Assembly: GCA_027604505.1 (NCBI GenBank)
Contig: JADIIX010000397.1
Location: 1-10,010, forward strand
Length of the DNA: 10,010 nt
Reading direction: 5' to 3'
From: Gonapodya sp. JEL0774
Taxonomy: Eukaryota; Monoblepharomycota; Monoblepharidomycetes; Monoblepharidales; Gonapodyaceae
In this document: positions 7,667 to 10,010 of the stretch, piece by piece
Numbering within the stretch: position 1 is the stretch's first letter
Layout of the letters: every line of letters begins with the position of its first letter
Notes under the pieces: generated by a model
Databases searched by the model: none
What the model saw: the letters and a program-made list of their open reading frames with translations, nothing else
Told to the model about the DNA's origin: nothing
Translations under genes and position numbers: made by a program

Positions 7667-7998
7667 CATTCTGAAACTTTTCGAAATCTCATCCCGGATG
7701 GGGATGAGGATGGGGATCAGACTTTCTGAAAACTTTTCGAAATCTTCATCCGGGATGAGGATGGGATCAGACTTTCTCAAACTTTTCGAAATCCTCATCC
7801 GGGATGAGGATGGGATCAGACTTTCTGAAAACTTTTCGAAATCTTCATCCGGGATGAGAATGGGATCGGACTTTCTCAAACTGTTCGAGATCCTCATCCG
7901 GGATGAGGATGGGATCAGACTTTCTGAAACTTTTCGAAATCTTCATCCGGGATGGGGAGAAGATGGTTTTCGATCACATTCTGAAACTTTTCAGGATG
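7667..7998 (+). repeat. Left minisatellite array, about six units of ~49 bases
   Basis: Units are spaced 49, 50, 49 and 49 bases, measured at CGGGATG (7751, 7800, 7850, 7899, 7948). Each unit has a G-rich GGGATGAGGATGGGATC part, then AGACTTTCTGAAA, then the palindromic TTTTCGAAA, then TCTTCATCC. Alternate units differ in step (TCTGAAAAC against TCTCAAAC, TCTTCATCC against TCCTCATCC), giving a higher-order two-unit pattern of about 98-99 bases. Long open frames through it on both strands are a by-product of the repeat. The same family occurs inverted at 9711-10010. Confidence 0.95.
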
Positions 7999-8061
7999 AA
8001 GGAAAAATCAGCCGCCATCACTCTTATTTGCGTCTAGTTCTTTATACAGGCAACAAACAAC

Positions 8062-8796
8062 TTATTTCTTGTACAGTGGAAGGTTGTCCTTTACTACTAT
8101 TGGCTTAGTTGTCGTCAGCCCAACTTCGACGTCCGATCCACCATGTCGACAGCAACATCCTCTGTAGTACACATCCTTCAAACACGCGAGCACAAAACAA
8201 CAGAGAACAACGCCGACAATCATCGCCAACACTGCAACTGTCCACGTCATTCCAGTCACCACCGCCATCCATCGCGGCGACGCTGACGTTCCGTGAACCC
8301 ACCCAATGTTCGTGCTGTTCAACGCCCTTTCAATCGCTTCCTTCTCTGCTTCACTCGCTTCCCAGTTGGTGCTGACATACACCGGACCAGCCTTCCCAAA
8401 CGTCGCCAAAAGTCCGTTTCCTGAAACATGCCCTCCAACCATCCATTCACCAGGTAGGGTCCAGTCGAGGTCTCCTCCGCCAACGCTGCCATTCAATTGC
8501 TTTGACAATTCAAATGTCACCGCAAGCGCGTTCCCAACGATCTCGTTCGCCTGCCACCACGTGAACCCATACCCAATCGCCCTGATTCGCCGCCCTCCCG
8601 TTTCAAGATACACCGTCGCTCCATACATCCCACACGTGGCTCTTGCTGTCAGCGGGCACGTCACACACTGGTTAGCATACCCTCGTCGAACCAAGACAGT
8701 CCTGTCTTCCCCCGTCCCATCAACCCCGCTCGTACTCGTCGCAGTGAATACCGCAATGCTCAGTGTAATCAGAACAGTCAAAAGCGTTTTCAGCAT
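8062..8796 (-). CDS. Predicted single-pass type I membrane protein, unknown family
   Basis: 244 residues in a single exon; the ATG at 8796 has A at -3. Residues 1-20 (LLTVLITLSIAVFTA) look like a signal peptide. The predicted outside part (about 21-176) has three closely spaced Cys (44, 47, 55; CVTCPLTARATC), aromatic and Gly-rich stretches (GYGFTWWQ, DLDWTLPGEWMVGG), and possible N-glycosylation sites at Asn102 and Asn160. A hydrophobic span at about 177-206 is followed by a juxtamembrane Cys cluster (RGCCCRHGG, candidate palmitoylation sites) and a Lys-rich tail ending LYKK, a di-lysine-like end at the -1 and -2 positions. Reading-frame length, signal peptide and topology support a real gene, but I recognise no family. 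It lies between the two inverted minisatellite arrays, on the same strand as the small K+ channel. Confidence 0.7.
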   Translation of the reverse strand: MLKTLLTVLITLSIAVFTATSTSGVDGTGEDRTVLVRRGYANQCVTCPLTARATCGMYGATVYLETGGRRIRAIGYGFTWWQANEIVGNALAVTFELSKQLNGSVGGGDLDWTLPGEWMVGGHVSGNGLLATFGKAGPVYVSTNWEASEAEKEAIERALNSTNIGWVHGTSASPRWMAVVTGMTWTVAVLAMIVGVVLCCFVLACLKDVYYRGCCCRHGGSDVEVGLTTTKPIVVKDNLPLYKK

Positions 8797-8802
8797 GTTG
8801 TT

Positions 8803-8896
8803 TGATGGATTGCTTAGATGATTCGATGCTATGCTTCGATGCTTCGATGGGATGCTTCGAATGTTCGATGGAATGCTTCGATGCTTCCATCGGTGC
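8803..8896. repeat. Degenerate TGCTTCGA minisatellite in the 5' leader of the membrane-protein gene
   Basis: Exact TGCTTCGA occurs at 8832, 8840, 8853 and 8874, with near copies before and after at roughly 8-21-base spacing, interspersed with GATGG. On the minus strand it lies between the TATA-like box and the ATG of the 244-residue gene, so it would be transcribed. A plus-strand frame through it (from 8802) codes repeated CFDASM and is probably an artefact. Confidence 0.8.
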
Positions 8897-8904
8897 CATC
8901 AGTG

Positions 8905-8911
8905 CTTATAT
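8905..8911 (-). promoter_or_regulatory. TATA-like box upstream of the membrane-protein gene
   Basis: GGGATATAAGCAC on the minus strand, about 110 bases before the ATG at 8796. A start site about 30 bases downstream would give a leader of roughly 80 bases made largely of the TGCTTCGA repeats. This is judged on sequence and position only. Confidence 0.45.
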
Positions 8912-9298
8912 CCCGTTCTCCTCTGTGGCTCAGCTGGTGCTCATCCTCGAATTTTTTTTTCTTCCTTTTCTTTTCGGGATGGGGATGGGATGGATTGGTT
9001 GCAGGTCAGATGGGATCTATGCAGAAGTGGGATGTGATTATGTTTTCTACAATTTTTGTATCTGTGACTCTCTATAAGCTGTCACGAACTCTGCCCTTTG
9101 CGTTATTGTCTAACTTCGAACAACAGCGTTCTCAGCTTCACACGCTTTACTCCTTCACCTCATACTTATCGCATCAATGACTTGAACAACCTATACGATC
9201 GTTTTTCTACTATCCCAGATGGCAGGTATTTTTGTCAGAACCTTATAAGTGTGATATATAAGTGCTACACAAACTGGTTGGAAACAGAACCGCCTTGA
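8912..9298. other. Non-coding spacer between the two membrane-protein genes
   Basis: No supported gene. It contains a T-rich run near 8950-8965, a GGGATGGGGATGGGATGG stretch near 8978-8995 resembling the G-rich part of the flanking minisatellites, and AT-rich GATATATAAG near 9252-9261, just downstream of the channel stop on the minus strand. Plus-strand frames here are short and dissimilar to anything known to me. Confidence 0.55.
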
Positions 9299-9604
9299 TC
9301 AGGACGCCATGATGGCGAGCGCCCCTATCATGTACACCATTGTAATAAACTTGAGAGTTCCATTCACCGGTGTGAAGTCCCCATATCCGGTTGTCGTCCC
9401 CGTGGTCACAAGGAAGTACACTACGTCATATATAGACATCTTCTTCTCTTTGAATGAAGATGGCACACCCCAGTGTTCCACATCTTGGAACATCGCCCAT
9501 ACTCCAATCGTCACAGCCGCAGTCCACGCTGCCAGTACACCAACCCGCATCAGAACCTTTCCAACGTCGATCGACTTGAGCTCCTTTGCGAATACTGAGG
9601 TCAT
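9299..9604 (-). CDS. Miniature one-pore K+ channel (TM1-pore-TM2)
   Basis: 101 residues from the ATG at 9604 (A at -3) to TGA at 9299. An amphipathic N-terminal segment (1-16) leads to TM1 at about 17-39 (VLMRVGVLAAWTAAVTIGVW), a short turret, the pore helix (YDVVYFLVTTG, 59-69), the selectivity filter TTGYGD at 71-76, and TM2 at about 84-100, with only one residue after it. The filter is the canonical K+ signature, with Thr in place of the usual Val. Four such subunits would make a pore. There are no voltage-sensor, cyclic-nucleotide or RCK domains. This size and layout resemble the minimal channels of large algal DNA viruses, which also lack a cytoplasmic tail. An upstream GTG at 9661 is open but adds unrelated residues. 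A fragment of a longer spliced channel is possible, though TM2 is complete and no good donor lies after it. Confidence 0.82.
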   Translation of the reverse strand: MTSVFAKELKSIDVGKVLMRVGVLAAWTAAVTIGVWAMFQDVEHWGVPSSFKEKKMSIYDVVYFLVTTGTTTGYGDFTPVNGTLKFITMVYMIGALAIMAS

Positions 9605-9710
9605 TTTTGGCTCCACCCTACCACATAGTAAAAGTTTTATTTTGCCCTGGCAACGACACACTCACGCTGCCTTCTGTCGGCTCTTCACACTGTGATAGAG
9701 GTCGCATCTC

Positions 9711-10010
9711 GAATGAGTTTCGAAAAGTTTTCAGAATATCTGACTCCCATCCTCATCCCAATCCCGGATGAGATTTCGAAAAGTTTTTCAGAATCTCTGA
9801 CTCCCATTCTCATCCCAATCCCGGATGAGATTTCGAAAGGGTTTGTCGGAATATCTGACTCCCATCCTCATCCCAATCCTGCATGAGATTTCGAAATTTT
9901 TTTTCAGAATCTCTGACTCCCATCCTCATCCCAATCCCGGATGAGATTTCGAAAAGTTTCAGAATCTTCATCCCATCTTCATCCCCATCCCCATCCTCTT
10001 CCCAATCCCG
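9711..10010 (-). repeat. Right minisatellite array, five or more units of ~57 bases, inverted relative to the left array
   Basis: TTTCGAAA marks units at 9718, 9774, 9831, 9889 and 9947 (spacing 56, 57, 58, 58), and the array continues past the window edge with a shorter C-rich variant. On the minus strand each unit reads CCGGGATTGGGATGAGGATGGGA, GTCAGAGATTCTGAAAAA, CTTTTCGAAATCTCAT (written in parts). This is the left-array unit plus about 8 bases (an extra TTGGGATG). The two arrays therefore share an origin, face opposite ways and have diverged in unit length. Confidence 0.95.

Noticed and set aside
7667-7998. CRISPR array
   Set aside because: Units are contiguous and vary throughout with no unique spacers between constant repeats; the genome context is eukaryotic.
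7656-8108. Repetitive 150-codon frame on plus and an 81-codon frame on minus over the left array
   Set aside because: They are open only because the minisatellite unit lacks stops in these frames; the peptides are mere repeats of the unit.
8802-9077. Plus-strand 91-codon frame with repeated CFDASM and a hydrophobic stretch
   Set aside because: It is built on the TGCTTCGA repeat in the leader of the opposite-strand gene; the hydrophobic part comes from a T-rich run.
9605-9661. Extension of the K+ channel to a GTG at 9661
   Set aside because: It adds 19 residues with no channel-like feature; the ATG at 9604 has a good context and gives a complete channel.
1-10010. tRNA, rRNA or transposase genes
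   Set aside because: No clover-leaf boxes, rRNA core sequences, integrase or DDE-type motifs could be recognised on either strand by eye.

Overview
The window looks like fungal genomic DNA. The genes are broken by short GT-AG introns (58 to 97 bases), and the main protein is a fungal-type NLR: a PNP_UDP_1 nucleoside-phosphorylase-like domain, then NB-ARC, then 42-residue TPRs. The 4-helix-bundle kinase and the virus-flavoured small genes would fit an early-diverging fungus such as a chytrid or mucoromycete relative, but the lineage cannot be fixed from sequence alone. Most of the longest plus-strand reading frames in the left 6 kb are antisense shadows of minus-strand genes.

Left part (1-6146, minus strand). 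Two large immune-receptor-like genes lie in tandem. The left one (2737 down to the window edge) encodes PNP / NB-ARC / TPR, with its last three TPR units almost identical at the DNA level. The right one (6146 to 3159 in the preferred model) has an MLKL/HeLo-like helical N-terminus, a TKL-type non-RD protein kinase domain, and a second PNP domain joined through a 67-base intron. The second PNP frame has no ATG of its own ahead of the domain, is preceded by an in-frame stop, and becomes continuous with the kinase frame when that intron is removed. I therefore read it as a kinase-PNP fusion. PNP domains of this kind are used in bacteria and eukaryotes as immune effectors, some of them cleaving ATP, so both genes could drive the same effector chemistry from different sensors.

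Middle (6147-7665). About 800 bases hold nothing I can support as a gene. They are followed by a compact, intronless, AT-richer plus-strand gene for an AlkB-like 2-oxoglutarate/Fe(II) dioxygenase. Three bases after its stop lies the convergent 3' end of another coding-like frame on the minus strand, whose upstream part is cut off by a repeat array.

Right part (7666-10010). Two minisatellite arrays of one sequence family, in opposite orientation (about 49-base units on the left, about 57-base units on the right), bracket about 1.7 kb. This segment carries two minus-strand membrane-protein genes: a 244-residue single-pass protein of unknown family with a signal peptide, and a 101-residue one-pore K+ channel consisting of little more than TM1, pore and TM2, the minimal layout best known from large algal DNA viruses. 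The AlkB gene, the near-abutting convergent gene end and the miniature channel together suggest, without proving, that the right half contains DNA of giant-virus origin next to a host defence-gene cluster.
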